From NCBI RefSeq assembly GCF_004343585.1, contig NZ_SLYW01000001.1:1054001-1118000 (forward strand): 64,000 nt of DNA. The letters run 5' to 3'. Under the pieces are notes generated by a model. It did no database searches and had not been told where the DNA came from. It saw only the letters and a list, made by a program, of their open reading frames with translations. The position numbers and the translations under genes were made by a program. The DNA comes from Neorhizobium sp. JUb45 (GTDB lineage Bacteria > Pseudomonadota > Alphaproteobacteria > Rhizobiales > Rhizobiaceae). This document shows positions 34,581-44,605 of the stretch, in pieces. Each line of letters begins with the position of its first letter. The first letter of the stretch is position 1.

Positions 34581-35450
34581 ATGACCCAGCCGGTGCGGAT
34601 CGGGAATGAATATCTTACCGTCGAGGTTTCGCCGCTTGGCGCCGAGATGCAGAGCATGAAAACGAAGGACGGTCGCGACTGGCTCTGGGATGGTGATTCC
34701 GAGTATTGGACCGGCCGCTCGCCAATTCTGTTTCCGATTGTCGGCAAGGCGCCGGATGATCATGTCGAGATCGACGGCCATGTCTATCCGATGGCGCAGC
34801 ATGGCTTTGCGCGCCGCACCACTTTCGATCTGACCGCTTCGACGCCTTCGATGTGTCGTTTCGAACTGGTGGCATCGGATGTTACGCATGCCGTCTATCC
34901 GTTCGATTTTCTGCTGGCGATCGAGCATTCGGTCGAAGGCCGAAAGCTGACCGTGGCCGCGGAGGTGGAGAACCGCGGCGAAGCCGATATGCCCTTCGGC
35001 CTCGGCTTCCATCCGGCGTTTCTCTGGCCGCTGCCGGGGGCTGAAGGCAAGCCTCACGAGCTCGTGCTGGACAATGGTGGTGAACCGGCGCTGTCACGGC
35101 TTGAGGGTGGCCTTGTTCCTCGCACGCTGCTCGATTCGCCGTTCAAGGCAGGGCGCCTGACGGTTCAGCACTCGATGTTCGAGGCCGATGCGATGATCTT
35201 TCCGCAAGGCGCAGGCAACGGCCTGACCTACGGCGTTGAAGGCGGTCCGCAATTGCATTTTACATTCGAGAACTTGCCCAATCTGGCTTTGTGGCAGAAG
35301 GTCGGCGCGCCCTTCCTCTGCATCGAGCCATGGCATGGCATGGCCGCCAAGGCCGGTGCCGGTCTGGAACTCTCGGCCCGCCCGTCGACCACCACTCTGG
35401 CGCCCGGAGCAAAAGCGAGGTTCGCCTTCACGGTCGAACTGCCGGCCTGA
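34581..35450 (+). CDS. aldose 1-epimerase family protein (LacX-like)
   Basis: The 289-aa galactose mutarotase-like beta-sandwich protein (Aldose_epim family, LacX subgroup) has SPLGAEMQSMKTKDGRDWLWDGD, PILFPIVGK, MAQHGFARRTTF, GFHPAFLWPLPG and CIEPWHGMA. The conserved His of GFHPAF and Glu of CIEPWHG fit the catalytic positions. It probably interconverts sugar anomers or hexose-6-phosphates; the substrate is unknown. It starts a plus-strand unit after the divergent ECF operon. Confidence 0.85.
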   Translation: MTQPVRIGNEYLTVEVSPLGAEMQSMKTKDGRDWLWDGDSEYWTGRSPILFPIVGKAPDDHVEIDGHVYPMAQHGFARRTTFDLTASTPSMCRFELVASDVTHAVYPFDFLLAIEHSVEGRKLTVAAEVENRGEADMPFGLGFHPAFLWPLPGAEGKPHELVLDNGGEPALSRLEGGLVPRTLLDSPFKAGRLTVQHSMFEADAMIFPQGAGNGLTYGVEGGPQLHFTFENLPNLALWQKVGAPFLCIEPWHGMAAKAGAGLELSARPSTTTLAPGAKARFAFTVELPA

Positions 35451-35564
35451 TCAGGCGCTTCAAACATCGGTCAGGGGCTGTCCCAAGGTTTTTAGCCCCG
35501 CCCATTTGATCCTCTTTCGTTCTTTTCTGTTGCTTTGGCTGTCCGAATCCTGCCAAGTCGCGGC

Positions 35565-36689
35565 ATGCAATTTGCTCCGCAACAGGACGAGGCCCTGAAG
35601 GCCGTTTCCGACTGGCTGAAAGCCGGTCGCACGCCGGTTTTCCGGTTGTTTGGTTATGCCGGCACCGGCAAGACCACGCTTGCAAAACACTTTGCCGAGC
35701 ATGTCGATGGCGATGTGCTGTTTGCGGCTTTCACCGGCAAGGCGGCGCAGGTTCTGCGCTCGCGCGGTGCCAGCAATGCCAAGACGATCCATTCGCTGAT
35801 CTATCGCCCGCGCGGCGAGGAAGCGGTCGAGGATGAAGATACCGGCAAGACCTCGATCGCGCCGATGTTCTCCATCAATCGTCAGAGCCCGGTTGCCAAG
35901 GCGGCACTGATCGTCATCGACGAATGCTCGATGGTGGACGAGGCGCTTGGCCGTGACCTGATGAGTTTTGGCACGCCCATTCTCGTGCTTGGCGATCCTG
36001 GCCAGCTGCCGCCGGTCTCGGGCGGCGGTTATTTTACCGAACAGGACCCCGATTACCTGCTGACCGACATTCACCGTCAGGCACGCGACAACCCGATCAT
36101 CCAGCTTGCCATGCAGATCCGCGAGGGCAAGGAAATCATGCATGGCGATTACGGTACCGCCAAGGTGATTTCCCGAAACGAGGTCAATCAGGAACTGGTG
36201 CTGGAGGCGGATCAGGTTCTGGTCGGCACCAACAAGACCCGCAAGCGCTATAATCAGCGCCTTCGGGAGTTGAAGGGTTTTACCGCCGACTATCCGCAAT
36301 CGGGTGACAAGCTGGTCTGCCTGCGCAACGATCAGGTCAAGGGCCTGCTCAACGGCTCGTTGTGGCAGGTCATGAGTTCGTCCCGCGAAACCGTCAAGCC
36401 CGGCATCAATCTGATGATCCGGCCGGAAGACGACGATATGGACCGCGGCGCAGCCAAGATCAAACTGCTCAAGCAGTCTTTCGAGACCGAAGAGGAAATC
36501 CCGTGGTCGACGCGCAAGCGTTACGACGAGTTCGATTACGGTTATGCCCTGACGGTACATAAGGCGCAGGGTTCGCAGTGGAACAATGTCGTTTTGTTCG
36601 ACGAAAGCTGGGCTTTTCGCGATACCCGTGAGCGCTGGCTCTACACGGCCGTGACGCGTGCAGCCGAAACGCTGACCATCGTGCGATAA
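35565..36689 (+). CDS. RecD-like ATP-dependent helicase (AAA/UvrD_C_2)
   Basis: The 374-aa SF1B helicase-type ATPase is much smaller than RecD2. Walker A is GYAGTGKTT (30-38), Walker B is IVIDECSMVDE, motif III is VLGDPGQLPPVSGGGYF and the C-terminal UvrD_C_2 motif is YGYALTVHKAQGSQWNNV followed by RERWLYTAVTRAAETLTIV. It may be a stand-alone DNA helicase or a phage-like Dda-type protein. ATG at 35565 gives MQFAPQQDEALKAV at the right distance from Walker A. An upstream TTG (35535) is less likely. Confidence 0.87.
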   Translation: MQFAPQQDEALKAVSDWLKAGRTPVFRLFGYAGTGKTTLAKHFAEHVDGDVLFAAFTGKAAQVLRSRGASNAKTIHSLIYRPRGEEAVEDEDTGKTSIAPMFSINRQSPVAKAALIVIDECSMVDEALGRDLMSFGTPILVLGDPGQLPPVSGGGYFTEQDPDYLLTDIHRQARDNPIIQLAMQIREGKEIMHGDYGTAKVISRNEVNQELVLEADQVLVGTNKTRKRYNQRLRELKGFTADYPQSGDKLVCLRNDQVKGLLNGSLWQVMSSSRETVKPGINLMIRPEDDDMDRGAAKIKLLKQSFETEEEIPWSTRKRYDEFDYGYALTVHKAQGSQWNNVVLFDESWAFRDTRERWLYTAVTRAAETLTIVR

Positions 36690-36691
36690 AC

Positions 36692-37381
36692 TCAGTTCGG
36701 CAACATGCCGGACAGGATTGCCTTTGCCGCCGCCTGATAGCGGTTTGCCGCATCAAGCTTGGTCATGATCGTGTCTTCCAGCCTCTGCAGTTCACCGCTG
36801 CAGATGCCGAGCGCCAATGCGAGGCTGCCGCCCTTGTAGCCTTCGGTCATCAGGCCAAGGCAGCGTTTTTCCATGTCGGAGAGCCGAGCCGGCGGCTCTG
36901 CTGTCGATAGCGCAGGCATAGGCTCCTCCTCGCTGCTCATGATCGTGCGAATCCGGGTAATTTTTCGAGTGATCAGCGATATTTCGGTGACCAGCCGTCT
37001 GCGATGGGTGGATAGGCAATCCCGAAACAGTTCATCGGCCTCCAACTGCGATTGCGTCAGGCTCAACCGTTCCATCAGGTCTTGAATATCGGCGAGCGTC
37101 ATGCCGATTTCGCGACACGTATTGATGACCATCATGCGCATCACGCAGCCGGTGTCATAGATCCGCATCGTGCCTGTGCGTTCGGGGATAAGAAGGTTCT
37201 TTTCCTCGTAGAAATGCAGCGTGCGATGGGTGACGCCGAACAGATCCGCCATTTCGGCAATCGGTAGCGGTTGAGCCGGCAGGGCATCGATACCCGCCAG
37301 ATGCGGCAGGAAACCGGCCGGGAAGGCCGACAGATGGGCTGGCACCTGCAGGGTGCCAAAAAGATCGAGACTTTCTCGCAT
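36692..37381 (-). CDS. MerR-family regulator with a LuxR-like C-terminal helix-turn-helix
   Basis: In this 229-aa protein the MerR winged helix lies at about 38-107 (PLPIAEMADLFGVTHRTLHFYEEKNLL). It is preceded by 37 extra residues and followed by a helical linker (110-150). The C terminus, about 166-222, resembles a LuxR/GerE HTH (ARLSDMEKRCLGLMTEGYKGG...ICSGELQRLEDTIMTKLDAANRYQAAAKA). No cysteine metal site typical of MerR/CueR is evident. The start at 37381 has AAAGGAG at good spacing. A perfect inverted repeat lies 100 bp upstream. The target is unknown; it is divergent from pdxJ. Confidence 0.82.
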   Translation of the reverse strand: MRESLDLFGTLQVPAHLSAFPAGFLPHLAGIDALPAQPLPIAEMADLFGVTHRTLHFYEEKNLLIPERTGTMRIYDTGCVMRMMVINTCREIGMTLADIQDLMERLSLTQSQLEADELFRDCLSTHRRRLVTEISLITRKITRIRTIMSSEEEPMPALSTAEPPARLSDMEKRCLGLMTEGYKGGSLALALGICSGELQRLEDTIMTKLDAANRYQAAAKAILSGMLPN

Positions 37382-37481
37382 GATGCTCCTTTGTCGCGCG
37401 AGACTGGTGCCGGCTTTGCACGGTCACCATTCAATCCCTCCCTGCTTCCCTCGAATCACCGAGGCGCAGCTTTTATGAGCA

Positions 37482-37502
37482 GATGGTGACATTTTCACCA
37501 TC
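37482..37502. promoter_or_regulatory. inverted repeat in the merR-pdxJ intergenic region
   Basis: GATGGTGA (37482-37489) and TCACCATC (37495-37502) are perfect complements spaced by 5 nt. The location, 100 bp upstream of the MerR-like start and 175 bp upstream of pdxJ, suits an operator. The remaining bases between 37382 and 37676 show no gene. Confidence 0.5.
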
Positions 37503-37676
37503 CGTAGTGAATCCTCACTCTCCATCCATAATAAGTTGTATTTTCTGTATTCTTCGCGCAGGCATCAATCGTGCTGCACGCGCGTTTTTGTCAAAAAACG
37601 TTGTGTGTGACGACGGATGGCTTAAAGCTCGCAAACGTTAAATGCCTTTGTGACCATCCCGTGGGGACGCCTGCTC

Positions 37677-38429
37677 ATGCCGACTACGCTTTCCGTGAAC
37701 GTCAATGCCATTGCCATGCTACGCAATCGCCGCGATCTGCCGTGGCCGAGCCTGGAACATCTCGGTCGGATCGCGTTGCAGGCGGGTGCGAGCGGACTGA
37801 CCGTGCATCCGCGTCCCGACCAGCGGCATATCCGCTTTTCCGACCTGCCGGTTCTCCGCGCCTTGATCGATGACGAGTTTCCGCAGGCGGAATTCAATAT
37901 CGAAGGTTATCCCAGCGAGGATTTTCTGGCGCTGTGCGAGCGTACCGAGCCGGAGCAGGTGACGTTGGTGCCTGACGACCCGGCACAGGCCACTTCGGAT
38001 CACGGTTTCGACTTTCGTGCCGATCAGGAGATGTTGAAGCGGGTGGTTGGCCGGCTAAAGAGCAAGGGCATGCGGGTATCGTTGTTCGCGGATGGTGACG
38101 GCGATGTCGAGGCGGTGCGGCTGGCCAAATCGACAGGCGCTGACCGTATCGAGCTTTACACCGGTCCTTATGGCGGCTGTTACGAAGACGCGGCTGCCGG
38201 CGCTGCCATTCTGGAAAAGCTTGGGCAGACGGCGGATGCCGCAATCGCCGAGGGGCTTTCCGTCAATGCAGGGCATGACCTGACCGTGGCGAACCTTCCG
38301 GCACTGGTGAAGCGCATTCCGAAACTGGCGGAAGTCTCGATCGGCCATGGCCTGACGTCGGATGCGCTGGAGTTCGGCATGGCGGAAACCGTGCGGCGCT
38401 TCCGGCGCGCCTGCGGGCAGACAATCTGA
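37677..38429 (+). CDS. pdxJ: pyridoxine 5'-phosphate synthase
   Basis: PdxJ condenses 1-deoxyxylulose 5-phosphate with the aminoacetone phosphate product of PdxA to make PNP, the last ring-forming step of vitamin B6 synthesis. The 250-aa TIM-barrel protein has [69 protein letters not shown] and [13 protein letters not shown]. The start at 37677 ([10 protein letters not shown]) is chosen; the open frame extends nine codons upstream. Confidence 0.95.
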   Translation: MPTTLSVNVNAIAMLRNRRDLPWPSLEHLGRIALQAGASGLTVHPRPDQRHIRFSDLPVLRALIDDEFPQAEFNIEGYPSEDFLALCERTEPEQVTLVPDDPAQATSDHGFDFRADQEMLKRVVGRLKSKGMRVSLFADGDGDVEAVRLAKSTGADRIELYTGPYGGCYEDAAAGAAILEKLGQTADAAIAEGLSVNAGHDLTVANLPALVKRIPKLAEVSIGHGLTSDALEFGMAETVRRFRRACGQTI

Positions 38430-38517
38430 CGCAGTTTTCAAATTGACGATTATCAGTAAATAACCATATTGCGTCGCAGCATCCATATTGTCGATGCGTT
38501 TCCCGGAAGGAATGGTT

Positions 38518-39780
38518 GTGACTGAACATCGTGTTGTCGTCGTCGGCGGTGGCTTTGCAGGCCTGCAGCTTGTGCATTCTCTCAAAGGTGCTCCGGTCAA
38601 GATCACCCTCGTCGACCGACGCAATCATCACCTTTTCCAGCCGCTGCTCTATCAGGTCGCGACGACGGTTCTAGCGACTTCTGAAATCGCATGGCCAATC
38701 CGCCGCCTTTATCGCGATCGCCCGGATGTGACGACACTGCTGGACGAAGTGCTTGGTGTCGACCGCGCCAGCCGGACGGTGCAGCTGAAATCCGGCGAAG
38801 TGCTGGAATACGATACGCTGGTTCTGGCCACCGGTGCCCGCCACGCCTATTTCGGTCGCGACGACTGGGAAAGCGTGGCGCCCGGTCTGAAGACGCTGGA
38901 GGATGCGACCACACTGCGTCGCCGCGTGCTTCTGGCGTTCGAGCGTGCCGAACTGACCAACCGCACCGCCGAACTGGATGCGCAACTGACCTTCGCCATT
39001 ATCGGCGCCGGCCCGACCGGAGTTGAAATGGCCGGCATGATCGCCGAACTGGCGCATCAGGTCCTGCCGTCGGAATTCCGCAAGATCGATACCAAGCGTA
39101 CCCGCGTGCTTCTGGTCGAGGCCGGCCCGCGTGTGCTTCCGGCGTTTTCCGAGGATCTTTCGGCCTATGCTAAGTCGGCGCTGGAAAAGCTCGGCGTCGA
39201 AGTGCTGACCGGCAAGCCGGTGACGGCGATCACCGAGGATGGCGTGACGATCGGCGACACGTTCGTTCCGGCCCGCACCGTGATGTGGGCGGCCGGCGTT
39301 CAGGCGTCTCCGGCGGCAAAATGGCTGGATATCGAGGCCGACCGGGCAGGGCGTGCAGTCGTTGGTCCCGATCTCGCCATTGCCGACGATGCGAACATTT
39401 TTGTTCTCGGCGACACAGCGCTTGTCCTGCAGGACGGCAAGCCGGTGCCGGGCATTGCGCCGGCGGCAAAGCAGCAGGGCGCTTATGTCGCCAAACTTCT
39501 TCACGCGCGTCTTGCCGGCAAGCCGGTGCCGGGACCGTTCCGCTATCGCCATCAGGGAAGTCTGGCGACCATCGGCCGCCGTGCCGCCGTGATCGATTTC
39601 GGCAAGTTCAAGCTGAAGGGTGGGCTTGCCTGGTGGATCTGGGGGCTTGCCCACATCTACTTCCTGATCGGCAATCGCTCTCGCCTTGCGGTCGCATGGA
39701 GCTGGATGTGGACGCATATGTCGGGCCTGCACAGCGCCCGGCTGATCACCCAGAAGGAAACGCTGAAAGATGAATCCTGA
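38518..39780 (+). CDS. ndh: type II NADH dehydrogenase (NDH-2)
   Basis: This 420-aa single-subunit flavoprotein oxidises NADH and reduces quinone without proton pumping. The FAD dinucleotide fold VVVVGGGFAGLQ is at about 6-17 and the NAD fold FAIIGAGPTGVEMAG lies near 160. The second FAD contact is NIFVLGDTA, and the C-terminal membrane-anchoring helix region is LAWWIWGLAHIYFLIGNRSRLAVAWSWMW. The GTG at 38518 is preferred: GGAAGGA at 38505-38511 is properly spaced and the FAD motif then begins at residue 6. Confidence 0.92.
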   Translation: MTEHRVVVVGGGFAGLQLVHSLKGAPVKITLVDRRNHHLFQPLLYQVATTVLATSEIAWPIRRLYRDRPDVTTLLDEVLGVDRASRTVQLKSGEVLEYDTLVLATGARHAYFGRDDWESVAPGLKTLEDATTLRRRVLLAFERAELTNRTAELDAQLTFAIIGAGPTGVEMAGMIAELAHQVLPSEFRKIDTKRTRVLLVEAGPRVLPAFSEDLSAYAKSALEKLGVEVLTGKPVTAITEDGVTIGDTFVPARTVMWAAGVQASPAAKWLDIEADRAGRAVVGPDLAIADDANIFVLGDTALVLQDGKPVPGIAPAAKQQGAYVAKLLHARLAGKPVPGPFRYRHQGSLATIGRRAAVIDFGKFKLKGGLAWWIWGLAHIYFLIGNRSRLAVAWSWMWTHMSGLHSARLITQKETLKDES

Positions 39781-39794
39781 GGCGGTTTACGCGT

Positions 39795-40484
39795 TTACGT
39801 GAGCGAAAAATCCACGGCCGCCTGTGCATGCACGGCGGCCGAATCTATTCCGGGAAGCGGCAGTTGCTTGGGGTCGAGCAGAAGGCAGATCTCCGTGCAG
39901 CCGAGTATGACGCTGTCGGCTCCGGACGCCTTTGCCTTGTCGATCATGCCGAGGGCTGTTTCGCGTGAGCTTTCCCTGACCGTGCCGGCACACAGTTCGT
40001 TGAAGATGATGTCGTGGATTGCGGTGCGGTCGTCCGGTTCAGGTGTCATGACGTCGATGCCGAGGGACGTCATGCGATCAGTATAAAAGCCATGCTCCAT
40101 CGTGTAACGGGTGGCGAGCAGAAGCGGACGGCGCAGGCCTTGTGCGGCAAGCGCTTCGGCAGTTTCATCGATGATATGAATGAGCGGGATATCGACGGCC
40201 GCAGCCACCTGCGGGGCGACGAGATGCATGGTGTTGGTACAGATCAGCACGCAGGCGGCACCCGCCGCCTGAAGTCGTCTGGCGCTTGTCGATAGCGCAT
40301 CGGCGGCCAGATCCCAGCGGCCGCTTTTCTGCATATCGACGATGTCTGCGAAATTTACCGAATGCATCATCAGGTCTGCCGAAGCAAAGCCGCCCATGCG
40401 GTCGCGCACCATCTCATTGATCAGCCGGTAATAGACTTCCGTGCTTTCAAAGCTCATGCCGCCGATCAGGCCGATGGTGCGCAT
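39795..40484 (-). CDS. aspartate/glutamate racemase family protein
   Basis: This 229-aa cofactor-independent racemase has two catalytic cysteines, C82 (VLICTNTMH) and C196 (ILGCTEICLLL), in a pseudo-symmetric fold. It starts TIGLIGGMSFESTEVYYRLIN, characteristic of the aspartate racemase subgroup. It probably forms D-Asp or D-Glu, or acts on a related amino acid. It is convergent with ndh, separated by 14 bp. Confidence 0.9.
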   Translation of the reverse strand: MRTIGLIGGMSFESTEVYYRLINEMVRDRMGGFASADLMMHSVNFADIVDMQKSGRWDLAADALSTSARRLQAAGAACVLICTNTMHLVAPQVAAAVDIPLIHIIDETAEALAAQGLRRPLLLATRYTMEHGFYTDRMTSLGIDVMTPEPDDRTAIHDIIFNELCAGTVRESSRETALGMIDKAKASGADSVILGCTEICLLLDPKQLPLPGIDSAAVHAQAAVDFSLT

Positions 40485-40556
40485 TCATGTCTCCGTGAAA
40501 AGTGAGATTAGCTGCGACACGCTCTAGTCTCACTTCCACATTCTGGCAATCGCGGC

Positions 40557-41441
40557 TTAGCCAACCAGCGCGGCGCGGCTTTCCTCAAAGAATGCCTGCA
40601 GCGATTGCGGGTCGCGGCCGGTCAGCGCCTTGAAATCGCCGGTGACGAGGTCGAAATTGCCGGCGGCGACGTTGGCGTCTGCCGAGGCCAGCATGCGCAC
40701 CACAAAATCCGGCAGGCCTGCGGCTGCCATGCCGGCGGCGAGCTGCTCGCCATTCACCTGTACCACGTCCAGAGGTTTTCCTGCAGCCTTGGAAACGATG
40801 GCTGCGATCTGATCGGCGTTGAGTGATTGCGAGCCGGTAAGGGTGAGCGTCTGGTTACCGGCAGGCGGGTTGGCGAGTGCGGCGGCGGCGGCGCGGGCGC
40901 AGTCGTCACGGGAGATATTGGCAACCTTGCCTTCGCCGGTCGCGGTGAACCATTTTCCGCCCTCAAGATTGTGCGGCATGCTCATCAGGTAATTGTCGTG
41001 ATACCAGGCATTGCGCAGGATGGTGTAGCTGAGGCCGCTTGCCTTGATGGCTTCTTCGGTGCCGAGATGGTCGGGCGCGAAGCTCACCAGCGATTTGTCC
41101 GGGTTCGGCATCGACGTGTAAAGCACATGGCTCACGCCTGCCTTTTTGGCCGCGTTGACGGCATTGCTGTGCTGTTGCAGACGCGCCCCGGGAACGGCCA
41201 GTTCGTCGGTGGAAATGATCAGCACGCGCTCAACGCCGGTAAAGGCGGCTTCCAGCCCCGCTTCATCGGTGAAATCCGCCTTGCGGGCCTCGATGCCGAG
41301 TGCGGCCAGATCGGCCAGCTTGGAGGTGTCGCGGCTGGCTGCGACAATGTCTGCTGCCGGAACTTGCACAGTCTCCAGAAGGTGGCGGATGACGGCGCGG
41401 CCGAGTTGGCCATTGGCGCCGGTGACGAGAAGCTTTGCCAT
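40557..41441 (-). CDS. NmrA/SDR-family NAD(P)-binding protein (QorB-like quinone oxidoreductase)
   Basis: The 294-aa atypical short-chain dehydrogenase has the N-terminal Rossmann motif LLVTGANGQLGRAVIRHLL and the QorB-like segments ISTDELAVPGARLQQHSNAVNAAKKAGVSHVLYTS and NAWYHDNYL. It probably reduces quinones with NADPH. It is divergent from an HxlR regulator, the usual arrangement for ytfG/qorB with ytfH/qorR. Confidence 0.9.
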   Translation of the reverse strand: MAKLLVTGANGQLGRAVIRHLLETVQVPAADIVAASRDTSKLADLAALGIEARKADFTDEAGLEAAFTGVERVLIISTDELAVPGARLQQHSNAVNAAKKAGVSHVLYTSMPNPDKSLVSFAPDHLGTEEAIKASGLSYTILRNAWYHDNYLMSMPHNLEGGKWFTATGEGKVANISRDDCARAAAAALANPPAGNQTLTLTGSQSLNADQIAAIVSKAAGKPLDVVQVNGEQLAAGMAAAGLPDFVVRMLASADANVAAGNFDLVTGDFKALTGRDPQSLQAFFEESRAALVG

Positions 41442-41581
41442 GAATGTTTCCTTATCCCTGATGTCTTCCTGAATGGAAGATATGTCGCTCTCAAAAAGAG
41501 ACCAGGGATAGAATAGGAATTGACGTGCTTCTGTAAAGAAGGCAGTTTTTGGGGAGATCGTTACCTAAAGGGAACCACCTC

Positions 41582-41983
41582 ATGAATACCAATGTCCGCG
41601 TTCCACAATTTGCCGGCAAGGAATGCGACATGTCCAACTGGGATGCCGGCAATTGCCCGGTGCGTGATGTCATCAACCAGATTTCCGGAAAGTGGTCGAC
41701 GCTTCTGCTGCAGGCCCTGGCGGAGCGGCCCTATCGGTTTGGCGAGTTGCGGCGGCTGGTGCCGGATATTTCGCAGCGCATGCTGACCCAGACGCTGCGT
41801 GAATTGCAGCGGGACGGCTATATCGACCGCGAGGTCTTTCCCACCAAGCCGCCAAGTGTCGAATACCGGATGACGGAGCTCGGCATGTCGCTATTTCGGC
41901 CGCTGTCGCTGGTGCTCGATTGGGCGCAGGCCAATCATACGGCAGTGAAGGCGGCACGGGTGAAGTTCGATTCCGAGCTATAG
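41582..41983 (+). CDS. HxlR-family winged-helix regulator
   Basis: The 133-aa protein has the HxlR domain: CPVRDVINQISGKWSTLLLQAL, RFGELRRLVPDISQRMLTQTLRELQRDGYIDREVFPTKPPSVEYRMTELG. C35 in the GNCPVRDV motif matches the redox/quinone-sensing cysteine seen in QorR/HypR-type relatives. The start at 41582 is preceded by AAGGGA. It is divergent from the QorB-like gene and is the probable regulator of it. Confidence 0.9.
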   Translation: MNTNVRVPQFAGKECDMSNWDAGNCPVRDVINQISGKWSTLLLQALAERPYRFGELRRLVPDISQRMLTQTLRELQRDGYIDREVFPTKPPSVEYRMTELGMSLFRPLSLVLDWAQANHTAVKAARVKFDSEL

Positions 41984-42086
41984 GTCGCCGGCATTTGAAT
42001 GCTGCCGAACTGGCTACAGTCAATTTTCAGGGAATTTGTTGCGCACATCCTCTTGACGACGCAATAAGCCGCAAGTACGAAGAACC

Positions 42087-42100
42087 GTACCGTACGGTAC
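42087..42100. promoter_or_regulatory. 14-bp palindrome upstream of the tetR-ilvC unit
   Basis: GTACCGTACGGTAC is a perfect palindrome 35 bp before the TetR start, followed by a further half-like TTCCGTACG at 42105-42113. It is a likely operator for the TetR protein encoded immediately downstream. Confidence 0.6.
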
Positions 42101-42134
42101 CTATTCCGTACGTCGCCGTTTTGAGGAAAACATC

Positions 42135-42794
42135 GTGCCCGCTGACACCGCCACATCGGCAAAGTTTACGCCGCGCCAGAGCGCCGTTCTGGCCGAGGCA
42201 CTGCGTCTTCTCGTCGAAGGTGGAGACAAGGCGCTGACGACCTCCGGTCTGGCGCGGGCTGCCAACTGTTCCAAGGAAAGCCTGTACAAATGGTTCGGTG
42301 ACCGCGACGGTCTGCTGGCAGCAATGATTTCGTTCCAGCAGAGCAAGGTGCGCACGGCGGATCGCAGCGGCGAGCGCCTGAGCACGGACGCTCTGCGCGA
42401 ACATCTCGAGATTTTTGCGCGTGATCTGCTGGAAGTTCTGGCCGGCGATGTTTCGCTGGCGCTGAACCGGCTGGCGATCGGGCAGTCGAGCCGCGATGGC
42501 TCCAAGCTTGGAAAGATGTTGCTCGAGCATGGTCGTCGTGAAATCGACCGTCGGGCGAGGGCGCTGATCGACACCGGAAAGCGCTCCGGCCTGCTGCGTT
42601 TTCACGATGCCGACGAGGCTTACCATACATTTTACGGTCTGGTCGTTTCCGACCTGCATGTGCGCATGCTGCTCGGCGAGTCAGGCCTCAAGGACAATGG
42701 CCGGCAGGCGCAAAAGGCTGTCGAGGCCTTTCTCCTCCTGCACGGAACCAACAAGGATACCGTGGAGGCCGTTCGTGCCTCCTCGGCGCGATAA
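42135..42794 (+). CDS. TetR family regulator upstream of ilvC
   Basis: The 219-aa protein has a TetR HTH at about 15-65 (AEALRLLVEGGDKALTTSGLARAANCSKESLYKWFGDRDGLLAAMI) and a C-terminal TetR-like ligand domain. It begins with GTG at 42135 with GAGGA upstream. It is 72 bp ahead of ilvC with no obvious terminator in between, so it may share its transcript. Whether it regulates ilvC or only itself is unknown. Confidence 0.88.
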   Translation: MPADTATSAKFTPRQSAVLAEALRLLVEGGDKALTTSGLARAANCSKESLYKWFGDRDGLLAAMISFQQSKVRTADRSGERLSTDALREHLEIFARDLLEVLAGDVSLALNRLAIGQSSRDGSKLGKMLLEHGRREIDRRARALIDTGKRSGLLRFHDADEAYHTFYGLVVSDLHVRMLLGESGLKDNGRQAQKAVEAFLLLHGTNKDTVEAVRASSAR

Positions 42795-42851
42795 CAACCT
42801 TAGTCACACGCCGGATGCCTGATGGACCGGCAGAACAAACCGCTCGCATAG

Positions 42852-43886
<1,035 letters not shown>

Positions 43887-43930
43887 ACGGCTAATGCCTG
43901 GTCGACCGTTGTGATCGACTGACAGAAAAT

Positions 43931-43956
43931 GCCGCGCAGGGAAACCTTTGCGCGGC
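43931..43956. terminator. hairpin between ilvC and the convergent fucU-like gene
   Basis: GCCGCGCAGG and CCTTTGCGCGGC form a strong stem around GAAA with a small bulge (43931-43956). It is followed by gtcttgcgttt, with no clean T-run. Confidence 0.6.
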
Positions 43957-43966
43957 GTCTTGCGTT

Positions 43967-44419
43967 TCAGGCCTTGGGTGGAACAACACCCTTGGTGAGA
44001 ATAAAGCAGCCGTAAAAACGGGTTTCCCCGGTCGCGATGACGCAATAGGCCTGTTTGGCCTTTTCGTAGAATGCGAAGCGCTCGATGCCGTACATCGGTG
44101 CTGAGTGACCTTCCGCCGCATCGATTTGCGACTGAACTTCGCGCTGGATCTCCGGGATGGTGTCGGGTTCGCCGATCACCTCCATGCGCCCGACCGATGG
44201 CTGCAACGGAGTGTCGAGCGGCAGGACCGACAGGATGGCCTGCATGGCGCGTTCGGCCGAAACATTGTCGATCCGCAGCAGGCGCCCCAGCGTCGTTTGC
44301 CGTGCGATCGAATCGGATGGAAAATTGGTATCGGCCAGTACGAGTGCGTCGCCATGGCCCATGGATCTGAGAGCATGAAGGACGTCGGCATTGAGCGCGG
44401 GGTCCAGGTTTTTCAGCAT
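43967..44419 (-). CDS. RbsD/FucU family sugar mutarotase
   Basis: The 150-aa protein is of the FucU (L-fucose mutarotase) type: MLKNLDPALNADVLHALRSMGHGDALVLADTNFP, VEPLDTP-like LSVLPLDTPLQPSVGRME, ERFAFYEKAKQAYCVIATGETRFYGCFILTKGVV. It interconverts anomers of a monosaccharide. Catalytic-type His22 and Asp-Asn residues are visible. A strong AAGGAGGAAG precedes the start. No fucose catabolic genes flank it, so the sugar is unknown. Confidence 0.9.
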   Translation of the reverse strand: MLKNLDPALNADVLHALRSMGHGDALVLADTNFPSDSIARQTTLGRLLRIDNVSAERAMQAILSVLPLDTPLQPSVGRMEVIGEPDTIPEIQREVQSQIDAAEGHSAPMYGIERFAFYEKAKQAYCVIATGETRFYGCFILTKGVVPPKA

Positions 44420-44531
44420 GATCTTCCTCCTTGATCATAAGGAGAACCGTGGTGACATACTTGCCGCCGACTGAGAAGCTACGGGTATCCAAGGCGATTT
44501 GAAAAAATCAAAAAAATCGCAAAACATCGAT

Positions 44532-44550
44532 AGGTCAGCATTGCTGACCT
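44532..44550. promoter_or_regulatory. 19-bp palindrome upstream of the PLP aminotransferase gene
   Basis: AGGTCAGCA (44532-44540) and TGCTGACCT (44542-44550) are perfect inverted arms around a single T, 56 bp before the GTG start. No T-run follows, which argues for a protein-binding site rather than a terminator. The regulator is unknown. Confidence 0.6.
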
Positions 44551-44605
44551 GTCGGAACTTCTGTAAAGCTAAAGCCAACAAAATTGAAATAAGAGGAAAC
44601 ATCCC

